Of a DNA stretch of 64,000 nt, positions 34,018 to 41,799 are shown one piece after another. The stretch lies in assembly GCA_023402075.1 (NCBI GenBank), contig JAEXCS010000028.1:43805-107804 (forward strand), given 5' to 3'. The notes under the pieces are model-generated. The model was not told the origin of the DNA, ran no database searches, and saw only the letters and a program-made list of their open reading frames with translations. The DNA is from Bacillota bacterium (GTDB lineage: Bacteria > Bacillota > Clostridia > Oscillospirales > Oscillospiraceae). A program made the position numbers and the translations under genes. Every line of letters begins with the position of its first letter. The stretch's first letter is position 1.

Positions 34018-34704
34018 CTACCCTTTCGGATTCTGAAACAAAATGTTATTTTCCTCGCAAACCGCTGCAATCAGCTCCTGCAATTCGCCCACGTCAACCG
34101 TTTCGGGATTCAGCGTTATATAAAGCGCGCACGGTCCCCATTCGCTCAGACTAAACCACACGTCGTACTCCCCAGCCGCAGCCGCTTCGACGGCTTCTTC
34201 CGCGCTTGCAGTTAGAGCGCTTTGCAGAAAGACGTAATAATCAAAAAAGCAGTCATCCGTTCTATCAAGCTCCTTAAATGCAGCCAGCGCGGTTTTATCA
34301 AAGCCATTGGTGCAAACGAAGAGTTCCTTATCATGCCCTGCATGGGTAAGGATCTGCGGTTGAGTTTGCTGCAAAAACCGCTGATACCGCACAGGAAAGC
34401 GATCGGGTGGAGATTTTTCTTTTTTAGAAACCTCCCTGACGGATCTTATTTTTGTTAAAACCCGTCTGGAAACACAGAAACGCTTCATAATCTCTATGCC
34501 GAGTTCCCCAATTCTACGATCATACTCATCTTCGTTTGGCGAAAATTCATAGTTCCTATACGTTTCTGGTATGGATTTCCAAGAGACAGTCCCACATTCA
34601 ATAAAATGCAGACTACCGTCCGGCGGCCGGTTGTCCGGCGGTAACGTAGATTCGTGATGCCGTGGGAAATAGTAAAGGTTCCATAAAAGTTTAATCAGTC
34701 CCAT
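34018..34704 (-). CDS. Cassette protein C, copy 2 (intact)
   Basis: A 228-residue soluble protein, the only intact C copy. It starts MGLIKLLWNLYYFPRHHEST after CGGAGG and contains DYYVFLQSALTASAEEAVEA, WFSLSEWGPCALYITLNPETV and a C-terminal helix ELQELIAAVC. The longer open frame upstream runs through the Z3 remnant and is not used. No database family is recalled. Position directly after a Z tail (VDITCTED) and before an A gene suggests that the three act or move as a unit. Confidence 0.65.
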   Translation of the reverse strand: MGLIKLLWNLYYFPRHHESTLPPDNRPPDGSLHFIECGTVSWKSIPETYRNYEFSPNEDEYDRRIGELGIEIMKRFCVSRRVLTKIRSVREVSKKEKSPPDRFPVRYQRFLQQTQPQILTHAGHDKELFVCTNGFDKTALAAFKELDRTDDCFFDYYVFLQSALTASAEEAVEAAAAGEYDVWFSLSEWGPCALYITLNPETVDVGELQELIAAVCEENNILFQNPKG

Positions 34705-34706
34705 AT

Positions 34707-34832
34707 CTAATCCTCCGTACAGGTAATGTCCACGATGTATCTCCCAAGGGCATCCCCGCCTATGGCTCAGCCAATACCACCAACAAGACTCAAAACCGGG
34801 ACCGCAATAAATGCGGACGGACCGGTTGCCAC
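34707..34832 (-). pseudogene. Glycine-zipper ORF Z3, shortened and with internal stop
   Basis: From GTG 34832 the frame reads ATGPSAFIAVPVLSLVGGIG, then TGA at 34767-34769, then AIGGDALGRYIVDITCTED and the final stop. Compared with Z1 and Z2, roughly 43 central codons of the zipper are missing. The reading frame is kept across the deletion and the TGA. The tail is the same as the Z remnant before C1. Confidence 0.6.
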
Positions 34833-34852
34833 GCCCGCAAGCGCACAGTCGC

Positions 34853-35344
34853 TCAGGAATCGGATTCAATGCTGTAATAAATGCAGGCGTCCAAGTCGTA
34901 AATTTCAAACGTATAGTCCCGACAATACTCACTTCGAAATTCTTCGGGGGTATCGTCTTGAAAATACCACAGACCATTGGTGACCTGAGCGGCGGCCTCT
35001 GCTTCTGTCACTCCTTGCAACTGCCGCTGCACAAAATCGGAAAGCGGCGTTTCTTTAAATCCGTCCTCCCGCAGCTTCTGCGCAAACTCCTTGGATGCAT
35101 CCGGTGGAATATGAGCCGTAACGGTTGCGGTTCCATCTCCGGGAAATCCGTGGTCATCTGTTTGCGTGACCTGCGTCCCTTTCGGGAAAAAAGGGTGGGC
35201 TTTCGAATACATATAGCTGGGCCATATGAAATACAGTGCAACTAAAAGCGGCAGCAAAACAAAAAGCCCAAACCCACCCAGCACGCCATACAGCATGGAA
35301 TGATCCCTTTTTTGTGCCGCACTGCGTTTCTTCACCATCGTCAT
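34853..35344 (-). CDS. Cassette membrane protein A, copy 4
   Basis: A 163-residue protein with a longer basic start (MTMVKKRSAAQKRDHSMLYG), helix GVLGGFGLFVLLPLLVAL (about 20-40) and the common outside domain (PKGTQVTQTDD, IPPDASKEFAQKLREDGF, YDLDACIYYSIESDS). The ATG at 35344 overlaps the stop of the 526-residue gene as ATGA, so it is translationally coupled to it. This is the A gene nearest the putative effector and suggests that A is the partner of that protein. Confidence 0.7.
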   Translation of the reverse strand: MTMVKKRSAAQKRDHSMLYGVLGGFGLFVLLPLLVALYFIWPSYMYSKAHPFFPKGTQVTQTDDHGFPGDGTATVTAHIPPDASKEFAQKLREDGFKETPLSDFVQRQLQGVTEAEAAAQVTNGLWYFQDDTPEEFRSEYCRDYTFEIYDLDACIYYSIESDS

Positions 35345-36921
35345 ACACCTTCGATTATCACTGTTTTTTGGAATGAAATATAAATTTTGTAATTTGAAAT
35401 GACTTCATCTGCCTGCGATAAGAACCCCGCGTCATTTGCCAGTGCTCCAATACCAAAATTAAACTTCACAATTTTATCATTATTTTCGCGAAATGTTCGT
35501 ATCTCATCAAAATTGTATTTGTCCTCTATTTTAAAATTTATAATTACATTAAAATCAAACCGTTGGCAGGTATATTTTATTGTGCACTTTCCAATTCCTA
35601 AATACAAATCCCGGTCGCCCGTCTGTTGGAAATTCATTTCCATTGCGCCCGGCACCGCGTAGGAATCTGGGTCGTTCCTTATGTTTTCTTCCAGTTCCTG
35701 ATAGGCATTTTGAAATCCATTGCTTTGCATAATTTTTTCCGTTACCCAATGAGTCTGAGAAAAGTACAGGCTGCTGGGCATACTTTCTAACGAATGCTCC
35801 AACAGCAGCGCGGCTACATCATATCCGTTTTTGCGAAGATAGTGCTCTGCACCCTGTTTCCAGATAAAGCGTTGGATGTTCTGGCGGTTATCATACAGGG
35901 CTTTTTGAATTTCAAATCCGATTGACAGTGAAGACACACCCGGAAATGTTTTAGTGCTAACATTCATGATAGCCAGCCCCATGGAAATCCGGGCGCGTAC
36001 ACGGTCCATATCTTCTTTGTTCAGCAGCGTTTTCTCCAAACTTTTGCGGAACTCCTCAACATACTTTGCAAGACCCTTTTTTGTCTCTTCTCCGAATACG
36101 CCGTCTTCCAGTAAATGCGGGACCATTCCTGTGGCGTTGAGCTTGCTTTGCAGCTCCCGGATTTTTGCCGGGTCGCCGCCCACAAACCACGCCAGCTTTT
36201 CTATTTTACCATTGGTCGAGCCGGTGCTGATACCGCAGCGTTCCAGCTCACCAACGGCAAGCTTCAGGTCTTTGGCGGTATCATCGGTGATGTAGTTGTT
36301 CTCCCGCTCATTGCGCTCCAGGTCCCGCTCCAACTGGTGAGCAATGGATTCCAGCGAACTTTTCAACAGTCCGTCGTAGTCGGGGCTTCCCCAGCGGGCG
36401 CTGTACATGGTTGGGACGTCCTGCCGGAAAACAACCCGCTCCATGCGGTCCAGATATTCGCGGCTCCCGATGGAGTGGCCGCACTTTCCACGGATATCCG
36501 CCGTATCGCTTCCGGCCTGATAGGCGTCCGCAACCTCCTGAAAAAAGTCCTTGACCTTTCCCTGCGCAACGTCTTCCAGAAACGACCGTTTTTTCTCGCT
36601 GCTTCCGGCGGCGAAAGCGATGCCCCAGTCCGCGGCCTTCTCAATGAGATCAATGCATTCACTTGAAAAGAAATCCGGATTGTTTTTGAGCTTGCGGATG
36701 GCGCTTTGAATTGCGCGCTCGTCGCTGAAGGGATTGCTGAAAAGGCCGGACAGGTTGAGCATGGAAATACACTCCCTGCTGTGTGAACAGGAAGTATCTG
36801 CCATTCTGCAAACATCATACAGCCCCTGAACCTGTTTTGCAAGTGCATTTCGACCCCCGGAATCAATGGAAGAGAGCCGCTTTTTATGCTCCTGCAAATC
36901 TTCGTAGATTTCCTCCACCAT
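35341..36921 (-). CDS. Large protein B with peptidoglycan-binding-like segment, putative effector
   Basis: A 526-residue protein without signal peptide or membrane helix. The N-terminal 120 residues are helical (MVEEIYEDLQEHKKRLSS). A segment near 270-310 (ELQSKLNATGMVP...DGVFGEETKKGLAKY) resembles the peptidoglycan-binding type 1 repeat. The C-terminal 110 residues look beta-rich (LGIGKCTIKYTCQRF, FKIEDKYNFDEIRTF, YKIYISFQKTVII). The layout of conserved N-terminus plus distinct C-terminal domain, followed by a coupled small membrane gene, resembles polymorphic toxin loci, but no known toxin domain was recognised. Upstream of ATG 36921 the frame stays protein-like to a TAA at 36961 and beyond, so the N-terminus may be truncated. 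Confidence 0.55.
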   Translation of the reverse strand: MVEEIYEDLQEHKKRLSSIDSGGRNALAKQVQGLYDVCRMADTSCSHSRECISMLNLSGLFSNPFSDERAIQSAIRKLKNNPDFFSSECIDLIEKAADWGIAFAAGSSEKKRSFLEDVAQGKVKDFFQEVADAYQAGSDTADIRGKCGHSIGSREYLDRMERVVFRQDVPTMYSARWGSPDYDGLLKSSLESIAHQLERDLERNERENNYITDDTAKDLKLAVGELERCGISTGSTNGKIEKLAWFVGGDPAKIRELQSKLNATGMVPHLLEDGVFGEETKKGLAKYVEEFRKSLEKTLLNKEDMDRVRARISMGLAIMNVSTKTFPGVSSLSIGFEIQKALYDNRQNIQRFIWKQGAEHYLRKNGYDVAALLLEHSLESMPSSLYFSQTHWVTEKIMQSNGFQNAYQELEENIRNDPDSYAVPGAMEMNFQQTGDRDLYLGIGKCTIKYTCQRFDFNVIINFKIEDKYNFDEIRTFRENNDKIVKFNFGIGALANDAGFLSQADEVISNYKIYISFQKTVIIEGV

Positions 36922-37224
36922 GTTGCTTGCCCGATTGCCGGTTTCCCGCAGTGTCGCCTGTTAGCTTGCCTCCGATGCCCGCCGCATCAGTCCGCCGAAA
37001 AAGGTGGACGGTTCACCCGACTCCAATACTCGCCGTTTCCCAAAACGGCCCCGTTTTCTCCAATTGCTTCTTTGCTCTTGCCGTACCTCCTAGTTGTGTG
37101 TTGCTAAATGAAGGCAGGCAAAGGCGGTTGTACGGCGCCGTACATTTTTGCGAAAAATTTCTGAGATTGTCGGGCGGCTCGGGACAGGGGAAAACGGAGG
37201 GAATGCCCTTCGGGGAAAAGGAAA
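36922..37224. other. Upstream region of B: possible lost 5' end and a 16-bp palindrome
   Basis: On the minus strand, codons directly before the B start read QATLRETGNRASN in frame. A TAA stop (36961-36963) follows upstream, then STFFGGLMRRASEAS, still in frame. This suggests that B once started further upstream. AGGAGGT occurs near 37084-37090 without a usable start in this frame. A perfect palindrome TGTACGGCGCCGTACA lies at 37129-37144, a candidate operator. No other gene was found. Confidence 0.4.
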
Positions 37225-37246
37225 AGCCCCGCCTTTCGGCGGGGCT
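37225..37246 (-). terminator. Intrinsic terminator of the coat protein gene
   Basis: On the minus strand AGCCCCGCC (37246-37238), loop GAAA, GGCGGGGCT (37233-37225), then TTTCCTTTTCC. The stem is perfect. Confidence 0.8.
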
Positions 37247-37253
37247 GGGGGGG

Positions 37254-37709
37254 TTACGAGTACATGCCGTTGGCGGACATATAATCGTAAATCATTTTGC
37301 CGTGCTCCTGCTCTTCCTTCTGAATGTGGTTCAGGGCGTCGCGGGCTTTTTCGTCCTTAAACTCGAAGACACAGGTGTCGTAGAGATGGGAGGCGTGCTT
37401 TTCCGTGGAGAGTACGTCAGAGCACAGATAGCTGTCGTTCTGTTTGTCCTGTGTGTCCGCCGCGCCATAGGCCGCCTTGAAGGTGGGCTGACTTTTCTGG
37501 GACCCGCCGCCTGTGGACGGAACCGTACCCTTTTCCATCTGGGTAATGGTGTCAAGATGCTGCTGCTCGGCCTGGGCAATTTGCGTAAACAGGTCCTTTA
37601 GCTGGGGGTCTGCCGCGCAGGAGGCGTGCTTGGTGTATTTGTCCACGCAGAGCTGCTCCTGCCCCTTCAAATCCTTTAAGAGACTGCTTTCTTTTTGACT
37701 TAACTGCAT
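37254..37709 (-). CDS. CotF-like spore coat protein
   Basis: A 151-residue ferritin-like helical protein of the Coat_F family. Two helical pairs flank a Gly/Ser/Thr linker (about 60-75). Family patterns are LLKDLKGQEQLCVDKYTKHAS near the start, QAEQQHLDTI, and EEQEHGKMIYDYMSANGMY at the end. Such proteins belong to the spore coat of Bacilli and Clostridia, which supports an endospore-forming host. The monocistronic gene has its own terminator. Confidence 0.8.
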   Translation of the reverse strand: MQLSQKESSLLKDLKGQEQLCVDKYTKHASCAADPQLKDLFTQIAQAEQQHLDTITQMEKGTVPSTGGGSQKSQPTFKAAYGAADTQDKQNDSYLCSDVLSTEKHASHLYDTCVFEFKDEKARDALNHIQKEEQEHGKMIYDYMSANGMYS

Positions 37710-37800
37710 AAAATCACCTCTGGCCCCAGTATGCGCGGTTCAAGGGAAAATATTCTCTGCAATTTTAAATCATGGACGTATGTTTGGCGACTTGCAAAAT

Positions 37801-37832
37801 TGTAAAGAGAAGCGGCCGAAAGGCCGCTTCTC
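37801..37832 (-). terminator. Intrinsic terminator of the sigma/anti-sigma operon
   Basis: On the minus strand an 11-bp perfect stem (37832-37822 with 37817-37807) with loop TTTC is followed by TTTACA. It lies 25 bases after the anti-sigma gene. Confidence 0.7.
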
Positions 37833-37856
37833 CTCGTCTATACAATACGCCGCGAA

Positions 37857-38891
37857 TCAGTTCAAAGGAATTGTAATGGTGTTGTCGCCGCTCTCCCAGA
37901 AGAAGGTCAGGGTGAGGGCCACTGCCCGGTCTGTGTCTACAACCTGCTCGAAGCTGGTGGTGCGGCTATAAAGCCCGTCGCTATACCCCTCGGTTCCGGG
38001 GCCATACAGCTCATCAAGAACGGTTCCATCCTCCATGGTCAAAGACGCGGTGCACAGCGACCCAGCCTCGTTCAAGTCGGAGTTTTCAACGAGGGCGTCC
38101 AATCCGTCTCCACTGAGAGACAGGGCCAGAGACAACGGGGAGAGCTGAACGGAGTCCACCGTCACCGCGTGGCCGTTCACCTGATAGGCTTCACCGGGCG
38201 TAAAGCTTTGCATGGCATCGGTGTAGGTCAGGGACCAGGACAGGGACCATTGCCCCTCGGTCACGGTGTACATGTCCTGCTTGCCACGGTCGGCCTGAAG
38301 ATTTGCAAAATCCAAAGTGATGGTTTTGCCGTTCCAGTCGATTTGCTGGGAATTGTACAGCCAAAGCTCAAAATAGCGCTCGTTGTCCGCCACGGAAAGG
38401 GAGGCGGTTTGGGCCGGGCCGCTCATGAACCCGCCGCTCCAACTAACGTGGGTCGAGCCTTCAAGATTCACGCCCAGCATTTCAAATCCACTGGCGTCTG
38501 TCAGCGCGACGCCATCTGGCGCTTGAACGGAAAAAAGCAGGTAAACGCCGTTTTTGTCTCCGAGGGTTTGCAGGGCGGATATTGTCAGTCCGTTTTCCGT
38601 AACGGACTGTTCCGGAGCGCCCACCGCCCCGGAAGAAGACAGCAGCTCCTGCTGCTTCGGGTCTGCGCCAAAGCGCCGGGCTAAGGCGTCGTCCCACTGG
38701 AAAACGTAGGCGGCTGCCGCCGTCACGCAAAGGGCAGCCACTGCCGCCGCGGCAATAAAAAGTGCTTTTCGTCTCATTGAAAATCTCCTTTCGATTCGGG
38801 CGGGGGCGCATTCGCCAAGAGCCTGCTCCACGGCTGTGTGAAAGCTCTGGGGCACGTCGGGAAACACGCTGTTCCAATCTTCATGCGTCAT
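37857..38891 (-). CDS. DUF4179-type anti-sigma factor
   Basis: A 344-residue single-pass membrane protein. The cytoplasmic N-terminus starts MTHEDWNSVFPDVPQSFH, which fits the DUF4179 anti-sigma pattern. A transmembrane helix (about 40-60, ALFIAAAAVAALCVTAAAA) follows, and the outside part is beta-rich with VYLLFSVQAPDG and VTVDSVQLSPLSLALSLSG. It likely holds the adjacent ECF sigma factor until an envelope signal arrives. The ATG at 38891 follows AAAGGAGG and overlaps the sigma gene by 11 bases; upstream in-frame codons are rejected. Confidence 0.8.
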   Translation of the reverse strand: MTHEDWNSVFPDVPQSFHTAVEQALGECAPARIERRFSMRRKALFIAAAAVAALCVTAAAAYVFQWDDALARRFGADPKQQELLSSSGAVGAPEQSVTENGLTISALQTLGDKNGVYLLFSVQAPDGVALTDASGFEMLGVNLEGSTHVSWSGGFMSGPAQTASLSVADNERYFELWLYNSQQIDWNGKTITLDFANLQADRGKQDMYTVTEGQWSLSWSLTYTDAMQSFTPGEAYQVNGHAVTVDSVQLSPLSLALSLSGDGLDALVENSDLNEAGSLCTASLTMEDGTVLDELYGPGTEGYSDGLYSRTTSFEQVVDTDRAVALTLTFFWESGDNTITIPLN

Positions 38892-39369
38892 GTGCCGATA
38901 CCTCCTTTTTCTCAAGGGCCGACCGCAGCGCAGCCCGGGCGCGGGAGAGGCGGCTTTTCACCGTCCCTGCCGGAATTTTGAGCATTTGCGAAATCTCCAC
39001 CACCTGAAAGCCCTCTACATAGTGCAGCACAATTACCAGACGCAGTTCTTCCCCCAGCGCCATGATGGCGGCGTATAGCCCCGGATCCCGGCTATGGGAC
39101 GGGGCTGTCTCCGGCAGTGCATAGTCCTCCAGAGACACGGTGTTTCGGTTTGCCCGGTAGAGGCGGTAACACTCGTAAATCAAAATTCTGCAAAGCCACG
39201 TTTTGAAATAATCCGGCTCCCGCAGAGTGGGAAGCTTATCATATGCGGATGTAATGGCCTCCTGCACCGCATCCGCGCAGTCGCTGTCGTTTTTCAGGAT
39301 GGACTTGGAAATGCGGTACAGCGTAGGCTCTGCCGCGACAACGCGGGAAGCAAAATCATCTCTGTCCAC
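38881..39369 (-). CDS. ECF sigma factor
   Basis: A 162-residue sigma-70 family ECF factor. Region 2 is seen as DCADAVQEAITSAYDKLPTLREPDYFKTWLCRIL, and region 4 as VIVLHYVEGFQVVEISQMLKIPAGTVKSRLSRARAALRS, a clear helix-turn-helix. It is coupled to the DUF4179 anti-sigma gene. An autoregulated promoter is expected upstream (39370-39480), but no clear GGAAC-type element could be pinned there. Confidence 0.92.
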   Translation of the reverse strand: MDRDDFASRVVAAEPTLYRISKSILKNDSDCADAVQEAITSAYDKLPTLREPDYFKTWLCRILIYECYRLYRANRNTVSLEDYALPETAPSHSRDPGLYAAIMALGEELRLVIVLHYVEGFQVVEISQMLKIPAGTVKSRLSRARAALRSALEKKEVSAHDA

Positions 39370-39584
39370 GGCGGTTGTTCCTTTCTTGAGTGTCTGGTTG
39401 GGTACATATAAAGTCCTTTTCCGGATGGCCGATCCAAATTTGAGCTCTGCATATTAGAGGGGATTCGCAGCTAAAAGGTTCACGGATGGATGAAAGAAAT
39501 TAAAAAAGTTTTCTCAAAGACGAAAAAAGACCCGGTGGAGACGGCACAAGGTAAATTTTCAGAAAAAGAGTAGAGGACAGGAAA

Positions 39585-39616
39585 GCGCGGCGGACCATGT
39601 TTAAGGTCCGCCGCGC
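39585..39616 (-). terminator. Terminator of the proBAC operon
   Basis: On the minus strand a perfect 12-bp GC-rich stem (39616-39605 with 39596-39585) has an 8-base loop and is followed by TTTCC. The T-run is short. Confidence 0.6.
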
Positions 39617-39659
39617 GTATTTAAAAATGCAGCAATTTCATCTCTCAAGGAATAGAAGG

Positions 39660-40463
39660 TTACTGTTTGAGCGCCGCCGTTTTCTCATACGCGGCGATGA
39701 CCGCATTCATTGCTGCGGCCCGGAAGCCGCCCTCTTCCAGCGCGCGAACACCTTGAATGGTGGTTCCGCCGGGAGAGCACACCGCGTCCTTCAGCGCGCC
39801 GGGATGCTTCCCGCTCTCCTGCTGCAAACGGGCCGTGCCTACCAGCGTTTGGCTTGCCAGCTCGATGGCCGTGGCCCGGGGCAGACCGCAGGCCACGCCG
39901 CCATCCGCCAAAGCCTCTAAAAACAAGCAGATAAACGCCGGGCCGCAGCCGGAGACGGCGCTGCCCGCGTCAATCATCTGCTCCGGCATCGCAATAAATT
40001 TTCCCGCCCCGGCCATGTCGGCAAGGAAGGCTTTCTCCTCTTCAGCGGACACGTTGGGGCTGAGAGAATACAGCGTCATCCCCTCCCCGATGGAGCAGGG
40101 GGTGTTGGGCATGACACGAATCACGGGGTAGGCATCTCCTGCCTGTTCCTGAATGTCCGCGATGGACAGGCCCGCCGCCATGCTCACCAAAATAAACCGC
40201 GTTTCCCGCGCGGCAAGGATGGGGCCGATGTCGGACAAAAGGTCCTTCATCATGTGGGGCTTTACGCCCAGAAAAATGAAGTCCGCGTTTCCGGCCACGG
40301 CTTCGCCGTCCGCTGTGCGGCAGCCCAGCTCCGCGGCAAGCGTTTCCGCCTTTGCCATGGTGCGGTTGGAGAGAAACACCTGATCCGGTTCCACTGTGCG
40401 GCATACCGCCCGGGCCAAGGCCCCACCCATGTTTCCAACGCCGATAAATCCGTAAGTTGCCAT
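39660..40463 (-). CDS. proC: Pyrroline-5-carboxylate reductase
   Basis: A 267-residue enzyme that reduces pyrroline-5-carboxylate to proline with NAD(P)H. The Rossmann start GFIGVGNMGGALA, VSMAAGLSI, RVMPNTPCSIGEG and the signature SPGGTTIQGVRALE are all present. It is the last gene of proB-proA-proC, about 60 bases after proA. Confidence 0.96.
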   Translation of the reverse strand: MATYGFIGVGNMGGALARAVCRTVEPDQVFLSNRTMAKAETLAAELGCRTADGEAVAGNADFIFLGVKPHMMKDLLSDIGPILAARETRFILVSMAAGLSIADIQEQAGDAYPVIRVMPNTPCSIGEGMTLYSLSPNVSAEEEKAFLADMAGAGKFIAMPEQMIDAGSAVSGCGPAFICLFLEALADGGVACGLPRATAIELASQTLVGTARLQQESGKHPGALKDAVCSPGGTTIQGVRALEEGGFRAAAMNAVIAAYEKTAALKQ

Positions 40464-40526
40464 ATCGTGCCTACCTTTCGTGCATTCGCCCGGCTCCGGC
40501 AGACTGTTCCGCCGGGGCCGAAACGC

Positions 40527-41786
40527 TTATTCCCGAATCTGGCCTTCGCCGTAAATCACGTATTTGGAGCTGGTCAGCTCCTCTAAGCCCATGGGGCCGC
40601 GGGCGTGCATCTTCTGGGTGGAGATGCCGATTTCCGCGCCCAAACCGAATTCAAATCCGTCTGTAAACCGGGTGGAGGCGTTGACGTAGACCGCCGCTGC
40701 GTCCACCTCGTTCAAAAAGTGCTGGGCGGTAAAATAGTTTTTTGTGATAATGGACTCTGAATGGCCGGTGCCATGGGCATTGATAAACTCGATGGCCTCC
40801 GCTGCATTTTTCACGACGCGGACAGCCAGAATATAGTCGTCATATTCCGCGTCCCAATCCTCTTCGCTGGCGGGGACGGCATCTCCGCCGATCAGGGTCA
40901 GCGCGGCCTCGTCGCACCGCAGCTCCACGTTTTTCTCCTTCAAAAGGGGAACGGCCTTTTCAAAAAAGGTGTCCGCTACATCCGCCGCCACCAGCACGCA
41001 TTCTGCCGCGTTGCACACGGAGGGGCGGGAACACTTGGCGTTAAACAGAATTTTGGCGCCCATGTCCAAATCTGCCTCACTGTCGATATAGACGTGGCAC
41101 ACGCCCTCGCCGGTGCGGATGACGGGGACGCTGGCATTTTTGGATACAGCGCGAATCAGGTCCGCACCGCCCCGGGGAATCAGCACGTCCACGTACTGCG
41201 TCAGGTGCATCAGCTCGTTTGCCGTGTCCCGGCTGGTGTCCTGCACCAGCGAGATGCAGTCCGCAGGCAGACCGACGCTTTCCAGCGCGGCGCGCATCAG
41301 CTCCGCCGCCGCCCGGTTAGAGCGGATGGCTTCTTTCCCGCCCCGGAGAATGCAGGCATTTCCGGATTTCAGGCACAAAGCCGCCGCGTCGGCGGTGACG
41401 TTGGGCCGGGCCTCATAGATAATGGCAATCACGCCCAGCGGAACCCGCCGTCGTCCGATGATCAGCCCGTTGGGCCGGGTTTCCATTTTCGTCACCGTGC
41501 CAATGGGGTCCGGCAGGGCGGCAACCTGACGGATGCCCTCCACGATCCCGGAAATGCGGTTCTTCGTCAGTGTCAGCCGATCCAGCATGGCGGGACGCAT
41601 TCCCGCAGCCGCGGCGGCGGCAACGTCCTCCGCGTTGGCGGCAAGCCATATGGCCTGGTTCGTTGTCAAAAAATCGGCGATGGCTTCCAGCGCGGCGTTT
41701 TTCTGCGCCGTGCCGGCAATGGCCAGCACCCGTCCTGCGGCCCGGGCCAATTGGCCCTGCCGCTCCAAGGCAGTCATAGTTTCCAT
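40527..41786 (-). CDS. proA: Glutamate-5-semialdehyde dehydrogenase
   Basis: A 419-residue gamma-glutamyl phosphate reductase, second step of proline synthesis. The family strings PLGVIAIIYEARPNVT, GGKEAIRSN and the catalytic Cys in NAKCSRPSVCNAAE are visible, and the C-terminus has ASTRFTDGFEFGLGAEIGISTQK. It starts 13 bases after proB. Confidence 0.96.
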   Translation of the reverse strand: METMTALERQGQLARAAGRVLAIAGTAQKNAALEAIADFLTTNQAIWLAANAEDVAAAAAAGMRPAMLDRLTLTKNRISGIVEGIRQVAALPDPIGTVTKMETRPNGLIIGRRRVPLGVIAIIYEARPNVTADAAALCLKSGNACILRGGKEAIRSNRAAAELMRAALESVGLPADCISLVQDTSRDTANELMHLTQYVDVLIPRGGADLIRAVSKNASVPVIRTGEGVCHVYIDSEADLDMGAKILFNAKCSRPSVCNAAECVLVAADVADTFFEKAVPLLKEKNVELRCDEAALTLIGGDAVPASEEDWDAEYDDYILAVRVVKNAAEAIEFINAHGTGHSESIITKNYFTAQHFLNEVDAAAVYVNASTRFTDGFEFGLGAEIGISTQKMHARGPMGLEELTSSKYVIYGEGQIRE

Positions 41787-41799
41787 GCTCCGCGCCCCC

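Larger units (their letters stand above)
29822..35344 (-). repeat. Tandem paralogous cassette array A-Z-(C/D)
   Basis: Reading the minus strand from 35344 to 29822 the order is A4, Z3, C2, A3, Z2, D2, C-remnant, A2, Z1, D1, Z-tail, C1, A1. A is a one-pass membrane protein present four times. Z is a glycine-zipper mini-ORF or remnant whose last residues include V/IDIT. C and D are two types of soluble protein. DNA blocks at the A 3' ends and the Z 5' ends are nearly identical between copies, while Z tails and C/D genes vary together. GC content is visibly below that of the flanks. Genes are separated by 2-20 bases or overlap. Confidence 0.8.

Noticed and set aside
29822..35344. Cassette array as an insertion-sequence cluster or integron
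   Set aside because: No transposase, integrase or attC-like sites are present. The repeated units are coding genes with ribosome sites.
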